Of a stretch of DNA of 64,000 nt, positions 12,247-23,721 are shown in pieces; position 1 is the stretch's first letter, and every line of letters begins with the position of its first letter. Below the pieces are notes generated by a model, which was not told the DNA's origin, did not search any database, and saw nothing but the letters and a program-made list of their open reading frames with translations. This DNA comes from Solen grandis. Taxonomy: Eukaryota; Mollusca; Bivalvia; Adapedonta; Solenidae. The translations under genes were made by a program, and so were the position numbers. The stretch is from NCBI GenBank assembly GCA_021229015.1, contig CM037789.1, positions 36,522,469 to 36,586,468 on the forward strand, written 5' to 3'.

Positions 12247-12359
12247 AAAGGGAGTCAGCGATAACAGATACCAACGATGTGAATATCTCGGAGAATTTGG
12301 CAAAGCCGGGTATTTGGAAGTTAGTCCAGTCTGAAGATGATGGAGAAATCGAGGAAGAT
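12247..12359 (+). CDS. NACHT-protease gene, exon B
   Basis: Internal exon, 113 nt, between a TTTGTTTGCAG acceptor and a GTGAGC donor. It enters in phase 1 and leaves in phase 0, so it fits between exon A (ends phase 1) and exon C (starts phase 0). It encodes about 38 residues, ERESAITDTNDVNISENL and then an acidic tail SEDDGEIEED. It lies just outside the duplicated segment and has no second copy in the window. No domain is recognised. An acidic, probably disordered linker is the simplest reading. Support rests on splice sites, phase and composition only. Confidence 0.5.
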
Positions 12360-13609
12360 GTGAGCGGACACCAAATTGTGTTAACCTTTTCCTCATTTCT
12401 GCATTTATAAGATCAAGCTTGTAAATGTGAGGCATTTCTTCAGAGTAACTGAAATCAAAATTTCGCTTAAAATCGTAGATGCTAATTGATTGCGGGGTAA
12501 ACTTGAGAAGTTTATAATATTCTAATGCTATTTTAGAAGTATGCATAACTATCACATTCATGTATTGCTTTCAGAGTATTGTTATACATTGTTTTATTTC
12601 TCAGTAACAGTTTTTCTCACATATTTAACGCATTATTCAAACCGTTTGGCCTTCTTCTGTTTCTATTTAGTACCCGTTTAAGGTTTTCTCATCTCGCAGT
12701 GCGAAAACCTAATGTTCTTCTCTTTCTTTTTATACCTTTTTTCTATGATCTTCTATTGTTTCATTTTAGTAGTAGTAGTATCTTTAATTATTTTTCTTCT
12801 AGCCACTTTTGGTCAGCACGATATTGGGAATTTAGAATTTACAGCCATGAAATGTTAGACACACATTAACATTATACTGAAAATGATCCTAAGATAATAA
12901 TACCATCCAGTTAGTTTATGGTTTTGCAGCTTGGTGGCACTTTGAATCAAAATGCATATTTGCTTACAACTCAATATTTTGATGTCCAATTTTAATGCTG
13001 TTTTTGCATTACATTCCTTGTTGACACCCCATTAAAACATGTGTTAAATGTTCAGGTATGGAAAACTGTTTGCGCTATCAGAGGTTGAATATTCGAACCT
13101 TTAAAAAAATTGAAATGGAAGTAATGGTGGGTCTTCGAAAAACTTATACATTTTTTTTAGGTAAGGCAGAAGTATTTTATTTGCTGTATATGACTTGCAA
13201 CACAACTACTGAAAAAATATAGTTTGTGAATATCAAGCTATGCACGATTATGCCTATATAAGCGGTCAAACTTCACCAAAGAAATTGGAAAATTCAAGCT
13301 TTCGAAAATAAGAAGTTTCAGTTTTTTGTAGCTCCTGAATTTATTTTTGTTCAGTTTTCATGAAAGCTTTACGATTGTGTTGTTTAATGTTTCAAAGAGA
13401 ATTTTGAAACTTTGAAAAGGTCAAAGTCATATTTCAAATATTTTTTTTTCTTTAACCTTAAAGATTAAAAAAACATTTATCAAGAGACTATGAGTATTAT
13501 TTTTAGTGGTTTGGTGATATCTCAGAGTATAATTAGTTTGTGCTGGTCATGGTTTAAACAGTACCGATATGGCGGGAAAACAAAAATGTTGATACCCCTA
13601 TTGTATTCA
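12360..13609. other. Intron between exons B and C, first part
   Basis: No coding signal. A small inverted pair (AGGTTTTC / GAAAACCT) lies near 12679-12708. Confidence 0.5.
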
Positions 13610-13864
13610 AATTGAAATATTTCGAAAACTATTGATTCTTGCAAATAAAAGTAAGCACACGATTTGTAGCCCGAATCCTAGCGGTTAATGGTATGTGATC
13701 ATTAAAATTACACCAGGCATTACAAAGTTATAAGGAGAAAACGAAATGAAATGTTTCATTTTTTTTGTTGTTTTCTAACGGTATAAGCTTCTATTTCTTA
13801 ACAGCTTTCCAAGATACGTGGATACTACGGTGGCATAAAGGTGACATGGAAGATATTTTTTGTA

Positions 13865-14123
13865 TTACGTGCGCACGTAGTAGCTTTTACGTGCGCACGT
13901 AGTGGTTATTACGTGCGCACGTAGTAGCTTTACGTGCGCACGTAGTTGCTATTACGTGCGCACGTAGTAGCTATTACGTGCGCACGTAGTAGCTTTACGT
14001 GCGCACGTAGTGGTTATTACGTGGTCCGCACGAGTAGCTATTACGTGCGCACGTAGTGGTTATTCGGCGCACGTAGTAGCTATTACGTCCGCACGTAGTA
14101 GCTTTACGTGCGCACGTAGTAAT
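13865..14123. repeat. Palindromic minisatellite (TACGTGCGCACGTA), about 12 copies
   Basis: Units of 21-24 bp consist of a perfect 14-bp palindrome TACGTGCGCACGTA followed by GTAGCTAT, GTAGCTT or GTGGTTAT. Copies 8, 10 and 11 are altered. It lies just inside the left terminus of the inverted-repeat element. One or two units (15905-15942) sit at the right terminus in inverse orientation, and heavily diverged units occur at 14840-15040. Confidence 0.95.
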
Positions 14124-15043
14124 TTTACACTGGTTTTGCAGTTTTCTACAGCTTTAATTTAAAAAAAATCGCACAGGAATTTCCCAAGATGCCTAGTCCA
14201 ACCGGAACTACACCCTTATAACGGCCCTGGCAAAGCGGCAAACCGATTGCATTGTTACTGTCTGTATTATTTTTTTTAAAAATACGTCCCCTAGCCCGAA
14301 CTCCTGGATCCGGCTCTGTATGTCACTAGGGATGTTAAAGGTTGTAGGATTACTTAAAGCAATACTAACATCTGATGAAGTAAATACTAGTAAAATGAAA
14401 CTTTTAATAAAATTTACAAAAGGAAATGACTTGCATATTGTTGCAATCAGAACAATAAAATTATATGAAGCTTTTAATACAACAGACATTATACAATGTT
14501 TACAGTCTTAGTTTGCGTGTTGAAACATCTTCATAAGCAACAAGCTGCATGAAAAACTACCCATCTATACATGTTAAAGCACTTTTCACAAATGCTCGAA
14601 GAAGAGAAATAGTAAATAGCAGCTTTTGTAAACTAGATTTTACACAACCTACAATCAACTTATAAAATAAATGGGTGACTATTACACTGTTGTTAGCAAA
14701 AATAAGTATATTATTGGGACTGGTGAAGTAGTAAAAATGCCCCCCCCCCTTTTTCCATATCATATATTTTCCTTGTATAATTGCACCATTAAAGTAATAT
14801 AAAATAGTGGCATCAAGGAGACATGGAAGATAATTTTTATATCACGCCCCATGCAATAACCACTGTGTTCGCATGCAGTAGCTTTCGCATATGCATGCAG
14901 TAGCTAAAATGTTCACATGCAGTAGTTATTGCGTTTGCAAGTGGTAAATAAGGTTATCGTATGCTTAGACATAGTTATCACTTGTGCAAGTGATAGCTAC
15001 CGCGTGTGCATCCAGAAGCTATCAAGTTTGCACACAATGGTTA

Positions 15044-15045
15044 TC

Positions 15046-15090
<45 letters not shown>
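15044..15090. repeat. (TA)n microsatellite
   Basis: An uninterrupted run of TA dinucleotides followed by a T run, inside the inverted-repeat element. Confidence 0.95.
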
Positions 15091-15093
<3 letters not shown>

Positions 15094-17990
15094 TTTATGC
15101 ACCAAAGTTTAAAGTTTTCCAAAAAGATTGCTTATTAGTTTAAGCATCTATTTAATTAAAAAAGTTCTTTGTCAGTAGTTCTTGGATTTGGCCATTACTT
15201 GAACCGTGTAAGGCTATGACAGATTCTTACCCAAATTGGTGTTCAACTCCCAAAATTCAGTTCCATTGTCATATAATGGTAACCTACGACTGGACCTCAC
15301 TGCCCTTACGTTGATAAATGAAATTGATAGAGTCTGAAACTGTAAAGTTGGCATTTTAAATATAATTAAATTTAGCTGAGGCCTTGTAGCCATAAACATT
15401 GCTTCTAATTAAGTGAGTTAAAATGATGTGAATGTACAAGGAGAGAACATAAAGTGAAAATTTAGCTTCAATAATTCAAAGGAAATAATTCTAAGACTTA
15501 CAGATCAGATATACCAATATTCATTTAAATATTACAGCCATAAATACTGATTTAAAATATTTTATCTCATGGACATTATCATTGTCTTGTTAAAGAAATA
15601 AAGATCTTAGAGTGAAAAAAATAAAGTGTATTTGAGTGATTTAAACTCAGGTGATGTTTCACTTTGATATCCAGACATTTGTTTCAGAAATATTATGTTA
15701 AATTACTTTTCATCTTGATAAAATAACCATGCTAATCCAAATTCTGGTGAATTTGAAATCCCAAACACCATATGGGATTTGAACTGTTCATATTCTTTAA
15801 AAAACAGGCAACTGCAAAAGCATGCCGCAGGTATTTGCTTTGGGATATATCTCCCCATACAAGAATGTGATTTATGGTAATGAATTTAAACCAAGTGGTG
15901 GTTTTACGTGCGCACATACTAGCTATTACGTACGCACGTAATATAAAAAATATCTTCCATGTCCCCTTTATGCCACCGTAGGATACACAAAGTGTATGAA
16001 ATATTCTATATTAAAATGCCTTTCCAACCGTTTTAAGTATTTAAAATTATGACGTCATATAAGAATGTTATGTCCAAAATGATGATTTACGTGAACCCCT
16101 CTTTCGCCTCTACGCAGAGAAAAAGAAAATGTGATTTAGAGATAATCTTCTAAAAACCTCTCTGTACACCTAATGCGTTTTATTGGATACATTCTAAAAA
16201 AATATTGATTTTTGCAAATAAGAGTAGAACACGATTTGTAGCCCGAATCTAGGCAGTTTCAATGATATGCAGATTATTAAAATCTAACCAGGCATTACAA
16301 AGAAATAGGGAGAAAACGAAATAAAAAGTTTCATTTTTTGCCGTTTTCTAGAGAATTAAGCTTTAATATCTTGACAGCTTTTCAAAATAAATTGATACAC
16401 AAAGTGTATTTATGTTCTTTATATAGATGCCTTTCCAATGTTATTTAGTTTTTAAAATTATGACGTAACATAAGAAAGTTATACACAAAATAAGGATTTA
16501 CCTGAACCCCTCTTCCGTTAGACTTTCGCTTCTACACAGAGCAAAACAAACTCATATATTTTGAAATAAATCTTATAAAAACCTGTTCTGATTGTAACAA
16601 ATATTTTGCAAGACAAATATACATGTAAATTGTAAGATTGCAAATTCAAGAAAAACATGATCAGTTGTATAGACGTGGTCAATCTACACCAAATCATCGG
16701 AAAAATCAATATCAAAACATAAAAAAAGAAAGCAGAACGATACTTACAGTTATCTGTTATTTTGAAATCCACACATATTGTCGCATGATATGAACTTGTA
16801 TATAACATAATGATATATTCTGTATTTACTTTTTTCTGAATTCGTTCTTTGCATGAACCTGCTTTGTTGCTTATAACTCCAGAGGCTGAAGCCGCTAAAA
16901 TGCGTTTTTCTTGTTTATGTTACTTGTTGTTTTAACGGGTAATCCTGGATACTCATTTGGTAAAAAATATGGAAGACAATTTCAAATATAATGAAAATTT
17001 AACTGTGATCTATCATCAAATTTAGTGCAATATAGATGCAACATTCTCATATACTTTTACCAGTGACTTTAAGCAATATGTTATATATGGTTTTATAATG
17101 ATATTATGTTATGTTTATTAATATTATGTGAACAAATAAAGATAATAATAAGGACTCTCCGGAATCAACCGAGAAGCCTAAGTAGGAATGTCATGCCCAG
17201 ATTTCTCGCCTCGTACATACATCAAAATGAGACAGGGAATATAGCAAGGAAGATAATGTTCATGGATATTATGTTTTATTCCACGTGATACAAGCCCACT
17301 GTAGCATAAATAAAGACTAACAAGCCTTATAGTGCAACACTTTAAGCACAATACGTTAACTGTAACTCATGTGATGGATAATACTTAAAGCATATCGTTG
17401 CTGACTCCTATACCATAATAATATTCAACACAACACCACTACGTTTGTCTATAAGTTCAGACGGTCTGATGGTTGTGAGCTTCTCCCGGACCTCGTCACA
17501 CAAACACTAAATGACCATTTTACTGTTCGGACAATTTTGAATAGGAGGCCTTCGTGAGTCTGAATTTTCGTTAGACACTAATGACAGATCTGATGCTTAA
17601 GGAATATCAATTTCCTTGACAAAATTTACCTTTTTAACTCAGCTCTCCAAATGTATACGGTTTCCTGAAATTGTAATAATTGTAATATCGTCGTTTTACT
17701 TCTGACACCTAATATATATAGAGCGGTCATATCTGTATGATATATCGTTTTATTCCGCATGATCACAACCACAACCTAGATTATAAAGGTGCAAGCATTT
17801 ATACGCAATACAGTAACAGTAACTCATGTAATAGATAATGCTCTCCCTTATCATAATATTTCTGAAAAAAATCTACATTTAGATATGATGCCAATATGCT
17901 AAACATCGGTCACTTAAATTCATACAGCAATATTTATTTGTATATCAAGAGTCTGGAATTTGACACCATATGCATTGATTCTATTTCTAG

Positions 17991-18135
17991 AGACTGACTG
18001 AAAAGAATGGAAGTGTGGCTTCAGTTATAGAAGAGGGTAGGAAAGAGAAGGATGTCTTTCAAAGATTTCTTAAGGAGGGTGATGGACGAAAGCCATTGAT
18101 GAAATCAGATGCTACTTACAAGGAGAAGAAAAATG
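17991..18135 (+). CDS. NACHT-protease gene, exon C (paralogue of exon A)
   Basis: Internal exon, 145 nt. It starts after CTATTTCTAG in phase 0 and ends at a GTAAAA donor in phase 1, the same boundaries as exon A. It encodes about 48 residues, starting RLTEKNGSVASVIEEGRKEK, with the shared FQRFLKEG...LMK core and a lysine-rich end. Its phase-1 end joins the NACHT exon in frame: the last G plus AT gives Asp. Both ends, the phase and the core are conserved relative to exon A despite intron divergence, which argues for coding constraint. No known domain is recognised. Confidence 0.6.
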
Positions 18136-18202
18136 GTAAAAAATTTACTTCCCCATATATTTTATCTATGACTTAATGCAATTCCAGTTTGATAAATGGA
18201 AC

Positions 18203-18221
18203 GGGGGGGGGGGGGGGGGGG
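18203..18221. repeat. Poly-G run of 19
   Basis: Nineteen consecutive G just downstream of exon C. It is a possible quadruplex-forming and polymerase-slippage site. Confidence 0.9.
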
Positions 18222-19730
18222 AGAGACTATTGAAAACCCAAACTATTTAGATATTTATTCAAATATACCTTACATATTATTATGTAGCCTCAGATTGACA
18301 TCACGTATAATAAGTGTTTGACCTAATTCACACAGGAGAACGCGTGGGTTTGATTGCGATACTGACTTACGGTTTTGACCAAAACGTGTATGAGAATCCA
18401 TCCCTTGATTAAATGTAAAAACAAAAAAAATCTAAATATTCTTAGCAAAATAGATAAAGTTCAAATTTGACATTAAACATGATTATTTTCATAAATTAAT
18501 ACAAAATATGCTTTGAAATCAGAAAATTTTGATAATTGAAATTAACAATCATACTATCATATGCGGGTGTATGGGATACAACATAAAAAATAATCTTTCC
18601 GCTTTTTCATCTTTTAAGGTAAGGTTCATAGGCTGAGTAACAAAATGGTTCAGTGTCATAGAACATTTCAAGAAGTGCATTCGGGATATAGTTTTGAATT
18701 TTATCTAGACATAGCAGAACTATAGTCCAAACATTACTAATCGTGTGATACTGAATGCCAGGTATATATCCAGCTCTAAAATTATTTTAAATTATAGAAC
18801 ACGTACACTTTAAATATACATTCAACTTGATATGTTTATGTGCAAATGTGGATTTGCTTAGGAATCAATCCTAACATATCATTATTTCTAAAACTTGAGG
18901 AAAATATGAAAAAAAAAACTAATTTGGTTCTGAGGCATTCTTAACTCCATCAGACACCTTGCCCTCAAAGTATGAGATAAGACAAATAATAATTTTTTTA
19001 ACCGCTCATGCATTGGCACAATAAATTTAGATATTTATATCCTAGCTGTGTATATTCGAAGGCGTTATAGCCCCATATTTGTTGTCATGATGTTAAAATT
19101 TCGTATACCGAAATAAAGATTTAGCAACTATTTCCAAACCGTCAAAACTGTGAAGAAAAGATAAGGGCATGCTTGTTGGAAAAGACATTAGGTAATGCGA
19201 ATGAAAATGGAGAAAACATTGGAGAAAAGCGAGTTGTGACGTTGAACCAACGTCACATTCTACAACGAATAATACAATGGTATGGCGTAAATGATGTCCG
19301 AGACATGAAGCAGGTTTCATGTACATAGTGTCAGATCATCCATATGCATACTGTTCAAACTAGAATAAGAAGTAGAAATCCCACTGTAAATACCCATAGA
19401 GGAGGCCATAAACGATCTTGATAGAGTTTTGAGAGATAATGTTTTTATGACACGACCCGACGTCAATTTGAATTCACCGTTCACTACATTCAAATTGCTC
19501 AAATTTTAAACGCTGAAATGTTTGAAATAGTTATTGTTATGTTAATACAATGCATTAGCACAAGCACAGCAAGTAAGACGTCACTCTGTCAGTAAATCCG
19601 AAACATGGCACATGTTTTCGTACAGAGCGACAGATAATACATTTGCACATTTTTAGTAAGAGAAGCAGATGCACACTTGTGAAGAGGGGCCGTAGGTGAT
19701 CTTTATAACTTTATTCACTATATTCAGATT

Positions 19731-20484
19731 GATTTAAGCAGTCATTATACTGGAGTTTCTATTATCTTTTTATATAAAGTTTGACTACAATTGCTATTTG
19801 CAAAATCATTCTTTCATTCATAGTCTTTGCATAGGTCAAGAAATATATTTGAAAATCATAGATCGAAATCAAAATAATAAATATACTCATATACAGCAGA
19901 CTGCCCATAAGCATATTAGCCCAGAAGGCACTGACATGCTAATCTAAGTATTTTACTCTCACGTAATTCATGATTTTTAAAAGAGTTGTACAATTAACGG
20001 TTAGTAGCACTGTTAATGGTCATTCGGGTTATATATTTGATTGTGTTGAATTTGACAAAAACATATTCAATAAAATAATATCCAATTACATTTAAATCGC
20101 AGGTCAATATGATAAAGCATTGCATCACTAGCAAATAGCAATCTAATTTTTGGCAAATTATGTTTCAATTTAGAATTTGTTCGCCCTATCACGTTTTTCA
20201 TTAGTTATGTGTCCTTCTTTCCACCAGAGAAACAAATATGGGAAAAGATAAGCTAGATGAAACATTATTATTTTCTCCAAGACAATTGACTTTCTCAGCA
20301 TTGTATCCTCGCTACGAATTGTCGGCAATATTTAAGTTTACTGTATATTAAAATATACATCAATTTTACCTCTTTCAAAGGTGAAGTGCTAGGCATATAT
20401 AATGATTAAACAGTCCAAAATATTGTTTGCTAATTTTTATGACAACAGTATTATTTTATTTGAACATTTTAAATCAATTTTCAG
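19731..20484. other. Intron upstream of the NACHT exon
   Basis: AT-rich with no coding signal. The open frame of the next exon runs back in frame to 20427, but that part is intronic: the acceptor (CAATTTTCAG) ends at 20484. Confidence 0.55.
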
Positions 20485-22275
20485 ATCTGAAACGTTATCT
20501 GATTACGACATACATAGCTAATTTTCAACCAGACACACTGCCAGAGGTTGACAGACTGTATGTAGAGCCCAGTATGGAACTTGTGACAGATTGCTTTGGG
20601 GAGACTGATGATGTAGATATATTCAGAGAAAATACAGATAAAAACAGTGTGAACGGTGGATATGGTATGGAATTGGTGGACGGGGATATAAAAATCAATG
20701 ATGTTTTCTTCAAAGATCAGAAAAAGGTTTACCGAATTTGCATATCGGGGAAAGCTGGGCAGGGGAAGACTACTTTGTGTAAAATGCTGAGTTTAGCCTG
20801 GTGCCAGGTACATTCTAGTAAAACCATTAGTGAACATATCCCTGAGGATTTCAAAAATGTCATGAAGAAATTTAACATTTTATTTTTCATTGAGTTAAAT
20901 GATTACAAAATTGATTTTAACGGCAAGGAAGTGATCAGAGAACTGTATTTTGAGGATGAATGTTTCTTTAATTTGTTTATGAAAAATGAATGTGACAATA
21001 GCTCAATTCTTGTCATATTAGATGGAAATGATTGGTGTAAGCTTATATTTAATGAATCAATGGGACTATCACAAATTCCAGACCTTAGAACTTTTCGGGG
21101 TTTTACAACCCTTATCACCACTCGGCCACGAAAACCAGACGACATGAGGATGTGGTCACCAGAGATTGACAGGAATATCAAATTAACATATATAAGTAAG
21201 GGGGCATCAGGTAGATATATAAAGAGCATGGTTGACATGCTAAATCAGAAGGAAAATAAAACAAAGCACAGTGTTTTATTCAAACAAAAGGTGAGGGACA
21301 ATCACCTGCAACATTTTCTAAACATACCTATCATACTAAAACAGTTGATAATCTTGTGGCACCATGATGAGAATGAAATAACTGATCGATCATATGTGCA
21401 TCTATACAGTGCTATGACCAACCGACTTTTGCTGGATGTAGTGAGAAAAGATACAAACAAATTGTGTGGAGAAAGTAGTCAATTTAACGAACTCCCAGTA
21501 TGTTTTAAAAAAAAGGAGTACTGCTATATATATAAGGACCTTCTCCTTTCTCTGTCACATTTTGCGTTTACAAATATGTTTAATGGCCATCCTCCTTTTT
21601 GCACTTGGAAAAAAAATCAAATTTTGACTGAAGATGACAAAAAAGCCTGTTTAACAGCAGGTCTTCTGTGTCTGAATGATAATGGACTAGTTTCATTCCT
21701 TCACAGATCCTTTCAGGACTTCCTGGCAGCTGTTTTTCTGGTCATGAATCGTGAGGCAGAACACTTTTTACTAAGTATCAGGACCACTCAGGATATTCTG
21801 AACATACGTTCTCTGTTTATTTTCGCGTGTGGCATGGACTCCAATATATTGTCTCTATTATATCATCTCTTAGAAAGGAATAAGAAAAAGAAAAGATGTC
21901 AGTTATTGGAGCCTACACAAGACCTGATATGTGAGTGTATAAAGGCGAGTGAAAATAAAATACATTCACAGCTTTCCTGCCATCTTGAAGATGTCATTAT
22001 TGTTAGTGAGTGGGAAGATACTGACTGGAGATGGGATTATTTATTTCAGCGTATCATTGATCACCCCATCAGCATAAAGACACTACATGTGTATAATTAC
22101 GGAAATCCATCGGAAACATTCCACCAATACATAGAACATGTTTTGAGAGAGTGTCGGTCAATTGGTCATGTAAGATTGGTGTTATGGGAGAAACTACCTC
22201 ATGACGTTGAGGACGTGCTTGGAGAAGCATTCCGTTGCCTTTGGTCGTCATCATCACTTAAGGTCTTTGGAGAAG
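20485..22275 (+). CDS. NACHT NTPase exon of an NLR-like protein fused to a protease-like domain
   Basis: A single large exon of 1791 nt, about 597 codons, with an acceptor (CAATTTTCAG) at 20484 and a consensus donor AAG|GTAAGT at 22275. It enters and leaves in phase 1. A pre-NACHT helical stretch (DLKRYLITTYIANFQPD) leads to Walker A GKAGQGKT at 20748-20771. Walker B is SILVILDGNDW at 21003-21035, and a sensor-like strand TTLITTRPRK lies at 21105-21134. SFLHRSFQDFLAAVFLV near 21693-21743 matches the helical region that follows NACHT domains in NLR proteins. NACHT proteins are STAND ATPases that oligomerise on ligand sensing, typically in innate immunity or cell death, usually in the cytosol. 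The second acidic residue usual after DGxD in Walker B is Trp here. The next exon in phase is the protease-like one at 30238. No leucine-rich repeats are seen. The ligand and output are unknown. Confidence 0.9.
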
Positions 22276-23039
22276 GTAAGTCAGTGCTTAGGAGATGCAT
22301 TTAAGCAAAAAAAAAAAAATAAAAAAAAAATAGCATGACAAGAAGTAACAGACCAAGCATATAACCAAGCTAGGACATCATATCAATGGTAGTTTGATTG
22401 TTCGAGACAACCAAATCTCGAGTCCGTCCAGGTATGTTTAATTTGGCGAGGGGACACGTTTTTTGTTAAAACTTAATCCACTAAACAAGAAATATAAAAT
22501 AAAATAAGCACAGCTTAAATAAAAAGTTGCATGATAAAATGTTGTTTTCCCTGGGTATTTTGAAGCATGAGTTTATGTAATCCAGTATTTTTTTTTCTGC
22601 TAAAATTATAACTGTGGTTGATATTCAGCTGCATTCCATTTCCACAAAAAATGTTAAAAAATCACAAATAACCTTGAAAAAACTTAGGGGATAAATCTTC
22701 TGAATCTAAAACGACACCCGTATTCTACCCAACCTCAGCGCACTCTCACACACATTCGTAAACTCAAGAAGTTTTAAAAAACAATAAATAACAGTTAATT
22801 TCTTTTAATGTAATTCATTCTTTCTCTCAAGAGAATATTTTCTCATGTCCCCTTGATTGACCGCAAAAGACAGGTTTCATTATATTTCTATAATAATAGA
22901 TCATGTATAGGTCTTGAATAAAATACTCCGAGGTCAAGTATGTCACAAGTAGGGATAAACATAGCCTGTTCTGATGATAAAAGTCCATAATTCTTCCAAA
23001 GTCTGTGTATTTTGTCATAAACTGTCGAGACATTGTTAT

Positions 23040-23721
23040 TACTTGATTTGTCTGTCTGTCGCAAATGTTACCCGCTTTTGGACGGCTTCAACAATTTTTA
23101 AAAACAATTATCTGCAAATGGATATGTAGTCGGGGTACATAAACAACATTCCATAATTAGATGTCGCCAAAATATACTGTAAATATAAATGCAATGTCGA
23201 AAGGCAAGGACAATACTAACAGAACAAACAAACAATACAATGTTAATCTCTTATATTGAAGACTAAGCAGTTTCCGATGGAACTCGCGTCCCGATCGGCG
23301 ATCCGAATATGATAAAATAAATGTTAGAAGGAAATGTTATATAGGTAAAATTATTCGCGCCAAACCTTGTTATGGTGAGAAAAGGGCTTGACTGACCAAT
23401 CAGATAGAAAATCATTCATCCACATCATAACAACTTGTTTTCACTCACGCGCTCATGATTATCACTCACCACGGGACTATACGTAACATTGAGCACGAGA
23501 CCTTTAACACAATGTGTCACGAAACAAAGGGACAAGAGTATTAACAAAACAAATACGAATGACACGCACGAACATTTGTTAAAACGATATTTACATACAT
23601 AAATTATCTTGAGTCAAGCTCAAACCTGACCATGCTACTTGATTTTTCTGTCTATCGCAAATGGTGCCCGATTTTAGACGGCTTCAACAATTTTTAAAAA
23701 CAATTATCTGCAAATGGATAT
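23040..23721. repeat. Direct-repeat pair of about 86 bp, 596 bp apart
   Basis: The sequences at 23040-23125 and 23636-23721 are nearly identical ('gacggcttcaacaattttta', 'caattatctgcaaatggata'). The 510 bp between them hold a CCAAT-type box (GACCAATCAG, near 23394) and an E2F-like site (TTCGCGCCAAA, near 23352). It could be a short duplication or the remnant of an inserted promoter-bearing piece. No open frame lies inside. Confidence 0.6.

Larger units (their letters stand above)
13826..15980. mobile_element. 2155-bp terminal-inverted-repeat element with 6-bp target site duplication
   Basis: The left end starts TACGGTGGCATAAAGG and the right end is its reverse complement (CCTTTATGCCACCGTA). 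The inverted repeat extends about 75 bp with few mismatches, through 'acatggaagatattttttt' into palindromic TACGTGCGCACGTA units. The insert is flanked on both sides by GGATAC (13820-13825 and 15981-15986), and the host sequence is contiguous across it. A third, diverged copy of the terminus in direct orientation lies near 14807-14850. No transposase frame is seen, so it is non-autonomous. The superfamily is not determined. Confidence 0.85.
13610..16580. repeat. About 400-bp tandem repeat, split by an inserted element
   Basis: Host sequence at 13610-13819 matches 16205-16384 ('cacgatttgtagcccgaat', 'accaggcattacaaag', 'gagaaaacgaaat'). The sequence at 15985-16200 matches 16385-16580 ('gatacacaaagtgtat', 'gatgcctttccaa', 'tgaacccctct'). 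Removing the insert at 13826-15980 leaves alternating half-units with a period of about 400 bp. Weak similarity to 49600-50580 suggests a shared core repeat family. Confidence 0.7.
16980..19730. repeat. Segmental duplication, copy 2 (contains exon C)
   Basis: Collinear with 7480-11690 but shorter through deletions. It carries the paralogous exon at 17991-18135. Near its end it has a small internal repeat: the 'cgaaacatg...tacatttgcacat' tract at 19600-19660 partly repeats text at 19295-19330. Confidence 0.85.

Noticed and set aside
20427..20484. Hydrophobic N-terminus (MLIFMTTVLFYLNIL) as a signal peptide of the NACHT protein
   Set aside because: It lies upstream of a clear acceptor ending at 20484 whose phase matches exon C, so it is read as intron.
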